Shown piece by piece: positions 16,666-25,506 of a stretch of DNA of 64,000 nt. Position 1 is the first letter of the stretch. Each line of letters begins with the position of its first letter. Position numbers and translations under genes: made by a program. Under the pieces are notes generated by a model that was not told the DNA's origin, searched no databases, and saw only the letters and a program-made list of their open reading frames with translations. Source of the stretch: CAUPWF01 sp036656795 (lineage in GTDB: Bacteria; Bacillota; Clostridia; Lachnospirales; Lachnospiraceae); contig JAVXHR010000003.1 in the NCBI GenBank assembly GCA_036656795.1, positions 77,734 through 141,733 of the forward strand. Reading direction: 5' to 3'.

Positions 16666-18600
16666 ATGAAAAGAAAACATATTCTATCGTCATTATTGGC
16701 TGTTATTATGTTGTGTGTTTTAGGAATTAGCGTGGTACATGCATCAGATGACAAACAGCAAACGGTTTCTGTAATCTTCAGTCATGATTTACATTCACAT
16801 CTAGACGAATGGTCCACAACAGAGGGTATGGTTGGGGGATTTGGTCGTATGAAGACTTGCATTCAAAAACAAAAATCCGAGAATCCTGCTACGTTTGTAG
16901 TAGATGGTGGAGATTTTTCTATGGGAACACTCTATCAGACAATCTATGAAAGTAATGCAGCAGAATTAACGATGTTGGGAGAGGTGGGCGTAGATGCCAC
17001 TACTTTTGGAAATCATGAATTTGATTATCGTGGAGTAGGATTGGCGAAGATGCTTGCCAGTGCAGCAGAGAATAAAAAAAAGATGCCGGAGATTATATTT
17101 CCGACATTGGTAAGTGCCAATATAAATTGGGATAAAAATACATCTAAAGAGAATCAACAAGTAAAAGAGGCAATGGACAGTTATGGTTGTTGCCCATATA
17201 CTATTATAGAACGTGAGGGGATTCGTGTTGGAATCTTTGGAATACTAGGGAAAGATGCAGATGAATGTGCTCCGGAAAGTGGATTGGAATTTGAAGATAG
17301 TATAGAAACATCTAAATCCATGGTTCAACAATTAAAAAAAGAGAAAGTAGATATGATTGTCTGTCTTTCTCATAGTGGAACGTGGGAAGATCCAAAAGAA
17401 TCAGAAGATGAGTTATTGGCACAGGAAGTTCCGGAGATTGATGTGATTGTGAGTGGGCATACTCATTCCATTTTGGAAGATCCGATTGTATATGGACATA
17501 CGTATATAGTATCATCGGGATGTTATGGAGTCAATCTAGGTAAGATAGAATTAACACAGACAAAAGAGAACCGGTGGAAGATGAAAAAGTATGAACTTTA
17601 TCCATTAAATGAGTCCGTCGCAGTAGATGAAAAGATTGACCAACAACTTTTAAAGTATAAAGAGATAGTCAATACGGAGTACTTGAATCAATTTGGATAT
17701 AGTTTTGATGAAGTGTTGGTAAATAATACTATTGGATTTACACCAATTGAGAAATTCGGATTAGAACATCGGGAAGATACTCTTGGGAATTTAATTTCGG
17801 ATTCTTATATCTATGCAGTAAAGGAAGCACAAGGAGATAGTTACGAACCGATAAGTTTCGCAACTATAGCTTCAGGAGTGGTCAGGGAATCATTTGCAAA
17901 AGGTCCAATTACGGTGTCCGATGTATTTAATGTAAGCTCATTAGGGATAGGACCGGACCGGATTCCAGGTTATCCATTGGTTAGTGTCTATCTAACAGGT
18001 AAGGAGTTAAAGACGGTTGCAGAATTAGATGCATCGATAGCACCGATTATGACAACGGCACAATTATATGCTAGTGGCATGTCATGGACATTTAATCCAC
18101 ATCGACTGATTCTGAATAAAGTAACAGAGGTATCTTTGAATGAAACAGATGGCAGGGAAGTTACTCTTGTAGATGATAAATTATATCGTGTAGTAACAGG
18201 ATTGTATGAAGCACAGATGCTTGGAACGGTAAAAGATATCTCTTACGGAATCTTATCGTTGGAGCCAAAGGATAAAAAGGGTAACTTAGTTACAGACTAT
18301 GAATCTTGTATTGTCTATGATAAAAAAACGGGACATGAAATCAAAGAGTGGGAGGCATTGGCAAGTTATCTGCAATCTTTTACAGAAACAGGTGATGGAC
18401 AAGTTCCAGAACGCTATGCCAAAGTAGAGGGAAGAAAACAGGTACATGACAGTAAGAATGTTAAAGAGTTGTTGAAACATCCCAATCGAATATTTTTTGC
18501 AGTCATTGGAATTTTACTTGTTTTCATTATAGTTGTAGCAGTATTGATATATGGGGTAAGAAATTTTATTAAAAAGAAAAGAAAGAAGGCACTGGAATGA
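16666..18600 (+). CDS. Surface 5'-nucleotidase / UDP-sugar hydrolase family metallophosphoesterase
   Basis: Exported nucleotidase of 644 residues. A signal peptide (1-26, cut after VHA) leads into a calcineurin-like domain with metal ligands D41 and H43, D83 in GGDFSMG, N116-H117 in GNHEFD, and the SHSG and SGHTHS histidines. The 5'-nucleotidase C-terminal substrate domain (about 345-570) follows. A C-terminal membrane helix (about 609-634) and a KKKRKK tail anchor it to the outside of the membrane. It should dephosphorylate nucleotides or cleave UDP-sugars outside the cell for salvage. Its stop overlaps the start of the DUF2156 gene. Confidence 0.92.
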   Translation: MKRKHILSSLLAVIMLCVLGISVVHASDDKQQTVSVIFSHDLHSHLDEWSTTEGMVGGFGRMKTCIQKQKSENPATFVVDGGDFSMGTLYQTIYESNAAELTMLGEVGVDATTFGNHEFDYRGVGLAKMLASAAENKKKMPEIIFPTLVSANINWDKNTSKENQQVKEAMDSYGCCPYTIIEREGIRVGIFGILGKDADECAPESGLEFEDSIETSKSMVQQLKKEKVDMIVCLSHSGTWEDPKESEDELLAQEVPEIDVIVSGHTHSILEDPIVYGHTYIVSSGCYGVNLGKIELTQTKENRWKMKKYELYPLNESVAVDEKIDQQLLKYKEIVNTEYLNQFGYSFDEVLVNNTIGFTPIEKFGLEHREDTLGNLISDSYIYAVKEAQGDSYEPISFATIASGVVRESFAKGPITVSDVFNVSSLGIGPDRIPGYPLVSVYLTGKELKTVAELDASIAPIMTTAQLYASGMSWTFNPHRLILNKVTEVSLNETDGREVTLVDDKLYRVVTGLYEAQMLGTVKDISYGILSLEPKDKKGNLVTDYESCIVYDKKTGHEIKEWEALASYLQSFTETGDGQVPERYAKVEGRKQVHDSKNVKELLKHPNRIFFAVIGILLVFIIVVAVLIYGVRNFIKKKRKKALE

Positions 18601-19496
18601 ATGAACTTACATTTAAAAAACCAACTATAGAAGATAAAGAATTATTGGATTCTTATTTCAAAAGATATCCAAGTAGAAGTTGTGACAGAACGTTTGCAAA
18701 TGTATTTTTATGGGCAAGACATTATCATGTAGAGTATGCTATTATAGAGAATGCTATTGTGTTTAAGAATGAGGAAGAGGGAGAACTGGCATTTGCATAT
18801 CCGGTAGGGGAAGCAGAAGATGTAAAGAAATCCATTGAGGTACTGGAAGCATATAGTGTGGAGCGTAATAAACCATTTCGACTTTATGGAATTACAAAAA
18901 AGCAATATGAACAATTGGAACAATGGTATCCAGATGAATATGAGATGGAATATAATAGAGACCTTGCGGATTATGTATATGAATCAGAAAAATTAGCAAC
19001 TTTAAGTGGGAAGAAACTGCATGGGAAACGAAATCATATTAACCAGTTTAAATTAATGTTTGAGGATTGGGATTACGAATCATTTAATCAAGATAATATA
19101 GAAGAATGCTTTCAGATGGCACTTCAATGGAGAAATGATAATGGTTGTGATGCAGATGAAGAGAAGAATGCAGAGATGTGTGTAACCTTGAATTCTTTAC
19201 GCCTATATGAAGAGCTGGGATTGGTGGGTGGACTTTTGCGTGTGAATGGTAAAATTGTTGCATTTTCCATAGGTGAACCAATTTGCGAAGATACGTTTGT
19301 GGTTCATATCGAAAAAGCATTTGCAGATGTGCCGGGTGCGTATCCCATGATTAATCAACAATTTGTATTAAATGAATGTATAAATTATCCGTATGTTAAT
19401 CGAGAAGAAGATACAGGAGCAGAAGGACTTCGCAAAGCAAAATTGTCGTATAAACCTATTTTTTTAATTGAAAAAGGAATTGCAACAAAAAAGTAA
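18597..19496 (+). CDS. DUF2156 family protein (LPG-synthase/GNAT-like)
   Basis: A 299-residue soluble protein of the DUF2156 family, whose fold is a tandem GNAT related to the catalytic domain of phosphatidylglycerol lysyltransferase (MprF). Here the membrane flippase part is missing. Typical segments are FKKPTIEDKELLDSYF, KKLHGKRNHINQF, and the terminal EEDTGAEGLRKAKLSYKP. It may use an aminoacyl-tRNA or acyl-CoA donor, but the acceptor is unknown. The ATGA overlap couples it to the surface nucleotidase. Its last codons and stop lie inside a 14-bp tandem repeat. Confidence 0.85.
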   Translation: MNELTFKKPTIEDKELLDSYFKRYPSRSCDRTFANVFLWARHYHVEYAIIENAIVFKNEEEGELAFAYPVGEAEDVKKSIEVLEAYSVERNKPFRLYGITKKQYEQLEQWYPDEYEMEYNRDLADYVYESEKLATLSGKKLHGKRNHINQFKLMFEDWDYESFNQDNIEECFQMALQWRNDNGCDADEEKNAEMCVTLNSLRLYEELGLVGGLLRVNGKIVAFSIGEPICEDTFVVHIEKAFADVPGAYPMINQQFVLNECINYPYVNREEDTGAEGLRKAKLSYKPIFLIEKGIATKK

Positions 19497-19541
19497 TCAA
19501 GAAAAAGTAATCAAGAAATAGTAATCAAGAAATAGTAATAG
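19488..19541 (+). repeat. 14-bp tandem repeat across the DUF2156 stop codon
   Basis: Unit AAAAAGTAATCAAG: exact copies at 19488-19501 and 19502-19515, a one-mismatch copy at 19516-19529, and a partial copy from 19530. The stop codon of the DUF2156 gene (19494-19496) is inside the first copy, and each further copy contains TAA. Confidence 0.9.
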
Positions 19542-19571
19542 AAAAGCAGTGTCTTATAGGAGGAAAACAAG

Positions 19572-20759
19572 ATGATAGCAAAGAAAATGGTGGGTTATGT
19601 ACAAAACAGTTCTGTGATTCGTGCCATGTTTGAAGAAGGAAATCGGTTGGCAAAGATCCATGGTGCAGAAAATGTATATGACTTTAGTTTGGGAAATCCA
19701 AATGTAGCAGCTCCAAAAGAAGTGAAAAAAGCAATTACAGATATTCTAGAAGAGGAAAATCCAATAGTCTTGCATGGTTATATGAACAATGCCGGCTATG
19801 AAGATGTAAGAGAAACAATAGCAGAGTCTTTGAATCAAAAGTTTGGAACTACGTTTTCGGCATCAAATCTACTGATGACGGTAGGCGCTGCAGGTGGACT
19901 TAATGTTATCTTAAAAACATTATTAGATGCAGGAGATGAAGTGGTTGTCTTTGCCCCATATTTTGGTGAGTATAGAAGTTATGTGGCAAATTATGATGGT
20001 GTGCTTGTAGAAGTGTCGCCAGATACAGAAACATTTCAGCCAAATTTAGAAGAATTTGCCACAAAGCTTACAAAGAAAACAAAAGCAGTCATTGTAAATA
20101 CGCCTAATAATCCCACTGGTGTTGTGTATTCGAAAGAGGTTATCAAGAGACTTGCAACAATTATGGAACAGAAAGAAAAAGAATTTGGAACAGATATTTA
20201 CCTAATATCAGATGAACCTTATCGGGAACTGGTATATGATGGAGCTATTGTTCCATATCTTACGAAATACTATCATAATACCATTGTAGGGTATTCATAC
20301 AGTAAATCATTATCATTGCCAGGAGAGCGTATTGGCTATCTTGTTATTCCTAATGAAGTGACGGATAGTGCACAAGTGATAGCGGCAGCAAGTGTGGCAA
20401 ATCGTATCTTAGGATTTGTCAATGCACCATCATTGATTCAAAAAGTAGTGGCAAAGTGTGTAGATGCAAAGACTGATATTGCCTACTATGATAAAAATAG
20501 AGAAACGTTGTATCATGGGCTTCAGGATTGTGGATTTGAGTGCATTAAGCCAGAAGGTGCATTTTATCTCTTTGTAAAATCGCCGGTTGCAGATGAGAAG
20601 CTATTTTGTGAAGCTGCGAAAAAGCATCGGATTTTGCTTGTTCCGGGAAGTACATTTGCATGTCCCGGATATGTAAGGATTGCATACTGCGTATCATATG
20701 ATACAATTAATAATGCAATGCCTAAATTCCAAGAATTAGCAAAAGAATTCCAATTATAA
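19572..20759 (+). CDS. PLP-dependent aminotransferase, class I/II
   Basis: Fold-type I aminotransferase of 395 residues. The conserved positions are visible: FSLGNPN near the N-terminus, NTPNNPTG, SDEPYREL for the cofactor-ring aspartate, SYSKSLSLPGERIGY with the Schiff-base lysine, and a C-terminal arginine in CPGYVRIAY for the substrate carboxylate. Close relatives are annotated as aspartate or broad-specificity aminotransferases; the amino donor cannot be fixed from sequence. GGAGG precedes the ATG. It sits 16 bases before hisC, so the two aminotransferases are likely co-expressed. Confidence 0.9.
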   Translation: MIAKKMVGYVQNSSVIRAMFEEGNRLAKIHGAENVYDFSLGNPNVAAPKEVKKAITDILEEENPIVLHGYMNNAGYEDVRETIAESLNQKFGTTFSASNLLMTVGAAGGLNVILKTLLDAGDEVVVFAPYFGEYRSYVANYDGVLVEVSPDTETFQPNLEEFATKLTKKTKAVIVNTPNNPTGVVYSKEVIKRLATIMEQKEKEFGTDIYLISDEPYRELVYDGAIVPYLTKYYHNTIVGYSYSKSLSLPGERIGYLVIPNEVTDSAQVIAAASVANRILGFVNAPSLIQKVVAKCVDAKTDIAYYDKNRETLYHGLQDCGFECIKPEGAFYLFVKSPVADEKLFCEAAKKHRILLVPGSTFACPGYVRIAYCVSYDTINNAMPKFQELAKEFQL

Positions 20760-20775
20760 AGGAGCATCCTATTGT

Positions 20776-21828
20776 ATGAGAAGCTATGAAGATAATATCC
20801 GTAAAGTAGATCCATATGTTCCGGGAGAACAGCCACAACGAAAAGTTATCAAACTAAATACCAATGAGAATCCATATCCGCCATCTCCGAACGTACAGAT
20901 AGCAATGGATTCTATGCAGATGGAAAATCTAAGGTTATATCCGGATCCAACTGCCGGTTTGTTGGTCGATGAATTAGCAAGATACTATGGAGTGTCTTCG
21001 AACCAAGTATTTGTAGGGGTAGGTTCAGATGATGTGTTATCCATGTGCTTTCTAACATTTTTCAATTCATTAAAGCCTATATTTTTTCCGGATATTACAT
21101 ATGCTTTTTATAAAGTGTGGGCAAAATTATATGGAATTCCCTATGAATGCAAAAAATTAGATGCGAAATTCCGATTGATAAAAGAAGATTATTATGAGGA
21201 AAATGGAGGCATAATTTTTCCGAATCCCAATGCGCCAACTGGGCTTTATGAGACACTGGACACCGTAGAGGATATCGTGAGACATAATCCAAATGTGATT
21301 ATTATTATAGATGAAGCATATATTGATTTTGCAGGTCCTTCTGCTATAGAATTACTGGAAAAATATGAGAATCTACTTGTGGTGCAGACCTTTTCAAAAT
21401 CTCGTTCCATGGCGGGAATGCGCATAGGGTATGCCATAGGAAATCCAAGGTTAATTCAATATCTTAATGACGCAAAATATTCGTTCAATTCTTATACCAT
21501 GAATCAAACGTCACTGGTAACAGGAACAGAATCTGTTAAAGATAAAGTTTATTTTGATGAAGTTATCCAAAAGATACTGGATACAAGAGAATGGACAAAA
21601 GTAGAATTAAAGAAGTTGGGATTCGAATTTCCGGATGCCAAGACGAATTTCATATTTGCTACTCACCCACGATATCAGGCAAAAGACTTATATCTAATGC
21701 TGAGGGAACAGGATATCTATGTTCGTTATTGGGAAAATGAAAGAATTGAACAATATATTAGAATTACCATTGGAACAAAAGAACAGATGATCCAGTTGTT
21801 AACATGCTTGAAAAATTATATAAAATAA
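20776..21828 (+). CDS. hisC: Histidinol-phosphate aminotransferase
   Basis: Fold-type I PLP enzyme of 350 residues. The HisC hallmarks are the N-terminal PYVPGEQP, LNTNENPYPPSP, IIIDEAYIDF, and the Schiff-base lysine in FSKSRSMAGMRIGYAIG. It converts imidazole-acetol phosphate and glutamate to histidinol phosphate; several HisC enzymes also accept aromatic 2-oxoacids. It is not in a his operon here: neighbours are another aminotransferase and a membrane protein. AAAGGAG sits ahead of ATG 20776. Confidence 0.92.
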   Translation: MRSYEDNIRKVDPYVPGEQPQRKVIKLNTNENPYPPSPNVQIAMDSMQMENLRLYPDPTAGLLVDELARYYGVSSNQVFVGVGSDDVLSMCFLTFFNSLKPIFFPDITYAFYKVWAKLYGIPYECKKLDAKFRLIKEDYYEENGGIIFPNPNAPTGLYETLDTVEDIVRHNPNVIIIIDEAYIDFAGPSAIELLEKYENLLVVQTFSKSRSMAGMRIGYAIGNPRLIQYLNDAKYSFNSYTMNQTSLVTGTESVKDKVYFDEVIQKILDTREWTKVELKKLGFEFPDAKTNFIFATHPRYQAKDLYLMLREQDIYVRYWENERIEQYIRITIGTKEQMIQLLTCLKNYIK

Positions 21829-21844
21829 GGGAGATATTGAATAT

Positions 21845-22354
21845 ATGAAAGAAACGATAATTAATTGGTTTGTAGTAAATCTAGGGGGAAAAGTTAGCAA
21901 AGAATTTATTGTATTTTTAATATCCATGGTTCCAATCTTAGAGTTGAGAGGTGGTCTTATTGCAGCATCGCCTGCAATTTTAAATATTGATAAATGGATT
22001 GCAATTCCAATTTGTATGATTGGAAATATTATTCCAGTTCCATTTATCCTATTACTAATTACACCAATTTTCAACTGGCTCAAAGGAACCAAACGATTTC
22101 GTCCTATGGTGGAAAGACTAGAAGCAAAGGCGATGAGTAAAAGTGACAAGATTGAACGGTATGAATTTTGGGGATTGGCATTCTTTGTAGGAATTCCATT
22201 ACCCGGAACAGGCGCTTGGACGGGTGCTTTGATTGCAGCATTATTAGGGGTGAAATTTAAGAAAGCATTCCCTGCAATTATATTAGGTATCTGTATGGCA
22301 GCGGTAATTATGACGGTAGTTTCTTACGGATTTTTAGGAGCATTAGTATCTTAA
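21845..22354 (+). CDS. Small multidrug export family membrane protein (COG2426)
   Basis: Hydrophobic protein of 169 residues with four to five helices, matching the small multidrug export (Sm_multidrug_ex) family. Family signatures are VPILELRGGLIAA near residue 30, a central soluble loop with a basic stretch (about 80-105), and GIPLPGTGAWTG near 120. Despite the name, the transport substrate is not well established. GGGAG upstream of the ATG fits. It lies between hisC (16 bases) and the AraC gene (18 bases) and may be the end of the hisC transcript or a link into the next cluster. Confidence 0.85.
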   Translation: MKETIINWFVVNLGGKVSKEFIVFLISMVPILELRGGLIAASPAILNIDKWIAIPICMIGNIIPVPFILLLITPIFNWLKGTKRFRPMVERLEAKAMSKSDKIERYEFWGLAFFVGIPLPGTGAWTGALIAALLGVKFKKAFPAIILGICMAAVIMTVVSYGFLGALVS

Positions 22355-22372
22355 AAAGTAGGGGGTGAAAGG

Positions 22373-23215
22373 ATGGAATTCAAACATGAGTTGGTTATTC
22401 CAAACGATGATTTACCATTTCGAATGTTTATATTTGAAGGATATGACGGCCATTATGCAGTAGAAAAACACTGGCACCGTTCTATAGAGATATTTGCGGT
22501 CTTTGAAGGAAATATTGATTTTTATGTGAATTCGCAAGCGTATCATCTGGTGCCGGGTAATTTTGTGCTACTTAATTCCAATGAAATCCATTCTATTTTA
22601 GCCCCGGAGAAGAATACTACGATTGTCTTACAGATCCCACTTAAAATATTTGAAGATTATTTTACAGATGATCAATTTATTGCATTTTCACACAGTGCCA
22701 GAGTTCAAGATGAACAGATAACAGAATTGATTTCATCTATGTATCAGACATATAGTGTTAGACATATCGGTTATGAATTGAAAGTACAGAGTCAATTCTT
22801 TCTATTGTTGTATCTGTTAGTTACAAAGTATCGTAAAACGGAAGTTTCTCCTGAAGTAATACGGAGAAATAAAAAATTAAATCATCTCTCAACCATTACC
22901 ACATACATGCAGGATAATTATAATAAAGAGATATCTCTGGAAAGTCTGGCAAAGATCTTTGGTTATTCGCCTACTTATTTGTCTCGTATGTTCCAAAAAT
23001 ATGCAAAGACAAATTATAAAATATATCTTCAAAATCTACGTATGGCACATGCATATAAGGATTTGACCAATACAGAAGATACAATTAGTGAGATTGCAAT
23101 TAATAATGGATTCCCCAATAGTAAAGCATTTGCAAAAGCATTTCGACAAAGCTATGGACTTCTACCTAGTCAGTATCGCAAAAACAATGCAGGACAAGAA
23201 AGTGACATTGATTAG
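22373..23215 (+). CDS. AraC family transcriptional regulator with cupin sensor domain
   Basis: Regulator of 280 residues. The N-terminal AraC-type cupin (about 15-100; KHWHRSIEIFAVFEGNIDF and PGNFVLLNSNEIHS) is expected to bind a sugar. The C-terminal pair of helix-turn-helix motifs covers about 180-275, with ISLESLAKIFGYSPTYLSRMF and ISEIAINNGFPNSKAFAKAFR. It ends 90 bases before the DUF4867-isomerase-kinase genes, the arrangement of a local activator. AGGGGGTGAAAGG ahead of the ATG is a good ribosome site. The effector is probably the sugar handled by the next genes (inference). Confidence 0.93.
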   Translation: MEFKHELVIPNDDLPFRMFIFEGYDGHYAVEKHWHRSIEIFAVFEGNIDFYVNSQAYHLVPGNFVLLNSNEIHSILAPEKNTTIVLQIPLKIFEDYFTDDQFIAFSHSARVQDEQITELISSMYQTYSVRHIGYELKVQSQFFLLLYLLVTKYRKTEVSPEVIRRNKKLNHLSTITTYMQDNYNKEISLESLAKIFGYSPTYLSRMFQKYAKTNYKIYLQNLRMAHAYKDLTNTEDTISEIAINNGFPNSKAFAKAFRQSYGLLPSQYRKNNAGQESDID

Positions 23216-23250
23216 ATAAGTTTTTGGTCGAATAGTACAAAAATATCTGC

Positions 23251-23256
23251 TACAAT
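23251..23256 (+). promoter_or_regulatory. Candidate -10 box of the isomerase cluster
   Basis: TACAAT at 23251-23256 lies 50 bases before the DUF4867 start codon, with no acceptable -35 box 16-18 bases upstream. A promoter with a poor -35 is what an AraC-type activator usually serves, and such a regulator is encoded just upstream. Regulation is inferred. Confidence 0.35.
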
Positions 23257-23305
23257 AGCCTTAGAACAAGCAATAATAACAATTAATTTCTTAGGAGGCA
23301 GCAGA

Positions 23306-23926
23306 ATGAATATTCAAAGAGTAACAGACAGTTCATTTCGCAAGTATGGAAAAATCTTAGATGGATATGATGGCAGCAGACTGAGTAAGGAGATGGAACA
23401 TACACCACTTCCTGATGATGTTATCTATATTCCGTCTGTGGAGGAACTGGAAGTATTACCAATTGCAAAGGAGTTGAAAGAGCGCGCTTATGGTGGATTG
23501 CCGATTCAAATCGGATATTGTAATGGAGATAATCATGCATTAAATGCATTAGAGTATCATCGATCGTCAGAAGTGAATATAGCAATTACAGACTTAATAT
23601 TACTTCTTGGTTCGCAACAGGATATTACACCGGATTATACTTATGATACCTCATTGGTTGAGGCATTTTTTGTACCGGAAGGAACAATCATTGAAGTGTA
23701 TGCAACGACATTACATTATGCTCCTTGTACTGTGCGAAGTGGCGGGTTCAAGTGTATTGTTGTACTGCCAAAGGATACGAATACAGAGATTACATTTGAT
23801 TTAAAGGCAGACGGAGAAGAGCGTCTAATGACTGCAAAGAATAAATGGCTGATTGCACATGAAGACGCGAAAATAAAGGGTGCGTATGAAGGACTTATTG
23901 GAGAGAATATTACAATAGAAGGGTAG
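23306..23926 (+). CDS. DUF4867 family protein, cupin-like
   Basis: A 206-residue soluble protein of the DUF4867 family. The central part reads like a metal cupin: H85 and E89 in EYHRSSEVN, a strand-rich run with VEAFFVPEGTIIEVY, then H137 in TTLHYAPC. The pattern resembles ureidoglycolate-lyase and lyxose-isomerase type cupins in spacing, though this is by eye. Its position before a sugar isomerase suggests a sugar-processing role such as isomerase, epimerase or mutarotase. That is inference; I know of no assigned function. AGGAGG precedes the ATG and the isomerase gene follows after 8 bases. Confidence 0.8.
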   Translation: MNIQRVTDSSFRKYGKILDGYDGSRLSKEMEHTPLPDDVIYIPSVEELEVLPIAKELKERAYGGLPIQIGYCNGDNHALNALEYHRSSEVNIAITDLILLLGSQQDITPDYTYDTSLVEAFFVPEGTIIEVYATTLHYAPCTVRSGGFKCIVVLPKDTNTEITFDLKADGEERLMTAKNKWLIAHEDAKIKGAYEGLIGENITIEG

Positions 23927-23934
23927 GAAAAAAG

Positions 23935-25422
23935 ATGAATAATATGCCAAAATTAAAAATAGGTGTGGTAGCAGTAAGTAGAGATTGTTTTCCGGAAAGT
24001 TTGTCTGTAAGTAGACGAGAAGCACTTATGAAAGTGTATCAAGAAAGATATGGTGCAGATGAAATCTATGAATGTCCGATTTGTATTGTAGAAAGTGAAA
24101 TTCATATGGTTCAGGCATTAGAGGATATAAAAAAAGCAGGATGTAATGCGCTTGTAGTATATCTGGGGAATTTTGGCCCTGAGATTGCAGAAACATTGCT
24201 TGCCAAACATTTTGACGGACCAAAGATGTTTATTGCAGCAGCCGAAGAACATGGAGATAATTTGGTTCAAGGTCGTGGAGATGCTTATTGTGGAATGCTC
24301 AATGCAAGCTATAATTTGAAACTTCGGAATGTGAAAGCATATATTCCTGAATATCCGGTAGGCGATGCAAGTGATTGTGCAGATATGATTCATGAATTTG
24401 CTCCAATTGCACGGGCAGTGATAGGAATCAGTGAATTAAAGATTATCAGTTTTGGCCCACGTCCACTTAATTTTCTGGCATGCAATGCACCAATTAAACA
24501 ATTATATAATTTGGGTGTTGAAATTGAGGAAAACTCAGAACTGGATCTGTTTGAAGCATATAATAAACATGCAGGAGATCATAGAATTGCCGGAATTATC
24601 AAAGAAATGGAAGAAGAGTTGGGATCTGGAAATAAGAAACCAGAAGTGCTTGCTAAACTGGCACAGTATGAATTGACACTTAAGGATTGGGTAGAGGAAC
24701 ATAAGGGTTACAGAAAATATGTAGCAATTGCTGGCAAGTGCTGGCCGGCATTCCAGACACAATTTGGTTTTGTTCCCTGTTATGTAAACAGTCGACTTAC
24801 GGCGCAAGGGATTCCGGTATCTTGTGAAGTCGATATCTATGGAGCATTGAGTGAATTCATTGGAACAGTAGTAAGCCAAGATACAGTAACGTTGCTTGAC
24901 ATTAATAATACAGTACCTGCAGATATGTATGAATCAGACATTAAAGGTTCTTATGACTACACATTGCAAGATACATTTATGGGCTTCCATTGTGGAAATA
25001 CCGCATCTAGTAAATTATCATTTTGTGAGATGAAATATCAGATGATTATGGCGAGAGCATTACCGGAGGAAGTAACACAAGGTACGCTGGAAGGCGATAT
25101 CGTACCTGGTAATATTACGTTCTTTAGACTACAGAGTACAGCGGATGCAAAATTACGTGCTTATATTGCACAAGGTGAAGTGTTGCCGGTTGCCACAAGG
25201 TCATTTGGTGCCATTGGTATCTTTGCCATTCCTGAGATGGGAAGATTCTATAGACACGTATTAATCGAAAAAAATTATCCACATCATGGTGCAGTTGCAT
25301 TTGGCAATTACGGAAAAGTTCTTTATGAAGTGTTTAAATATGTAGGCGTTGAAGTAGAAGAGATTGGTTACAATCAACCAAAAGGTGTTCGTTACCCAAC
25401 GGAAAACCCTTTCATGGGATAA
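23935..25422 (+). CDS. L-fucose/L-arabinose isomerase superfamily protein (aldose-ketose isomerase)
   Basis: A 495-residue protein of the FucI/AraA fold: two Rossmann-like N-terminal domains and a C-terminal barrel. E298 (SCEVD) and D322 (LLDINNT) are 24 residues apart, the same spacing as metal ligands E337/D361 of Escherichia coli L-fucose isomerase. A C-terminal histidine in the HHGAVAFGNYGK segment could be the third ligand. It should interconvert an aldose and ketose with Mn2+, but it is diverged from both FucI and AraA, so the substrate is open. The following kinase has xylulokinase motifs, which suggests a 2-ketopentose product. Confidence 0.85.
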   Translation: MNNMPKLKIGVVAVSRDCFPESLSVSRREALMKVYQERYGADEIYECPICIVESEIHMVQALEDIKKAGCNALVVYLGNFGPEIAETLLAKHFDGPKMFIAAAEEHGDNLVQGRGDAYCGMLNASYNLKLRNVKAYIPEYPVGDASDCADMIHEFAPIARAVIGISELKIISFGPRPLNFLACNAPIKQLYNLGVEIEENSELDLFEAYNKHAGDHRIAGIIKEMEEELGSGNKKPEVLAKLAQYELTLKDWVEEHKGYRKYVAIAGKCWPAFQTQFGFVPCYVNSRLTAQGIPVSCEVDIYGALSEFIGTVVSQDTVTLLDINNTVPADMYESDIKGSYDYTLQDTFMGFHCGNTASSKLSFCEMKYQMIMARALPEEVTQGTLEGDIVPGNITFFRLQSTADAKLRAYIAQGEVLPVATRSFGAIGIFAIPEMGRFYRHVLIEKNYPHHGAVAFGNYGKVLYEVFKYVGVEVEEIGYNQPKGVRYPTENPFMG

Positions 25423-25441
25423 GTAACTTGAGATAAGATAT

Positions 25442-25474
25442 AGAGATCTGCAATGCTTGCATTGACAGGTCTCT
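25442..25474 (+). terminator. Intercistronic hairpin between isomerase and xylulokinase genes
   Basis: Left arm 25442-25455 pairs with 25460-25474 with one wobble or mismatch and a one-base bulge, closed by a short CTTG loop and followed by TTTGTCT. It looks like a partial terminator or mRNA stabiliser lowering expression of the downstream kinase and sensor genes relative to the isomerase. Confidence 0.6.
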
Positions 25475-25506
25475 TTGTCTACAAAATAGAAAAAGGAGAT
25501 ATGCGT

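Noticed and set aside
20760..20775. T-box or his attenuator before hisC
   Set aside because: Only 16 bases separate hisC from the preceding aminotransferase gene, and no T-box sequence lies upstream of that gene either.
24535..24879. Cysteine-rich frame opposite the isomerase gene
   Set aside because: Antisense shadow; the plus-strand frame carries the conserved metal-ligand motifs.
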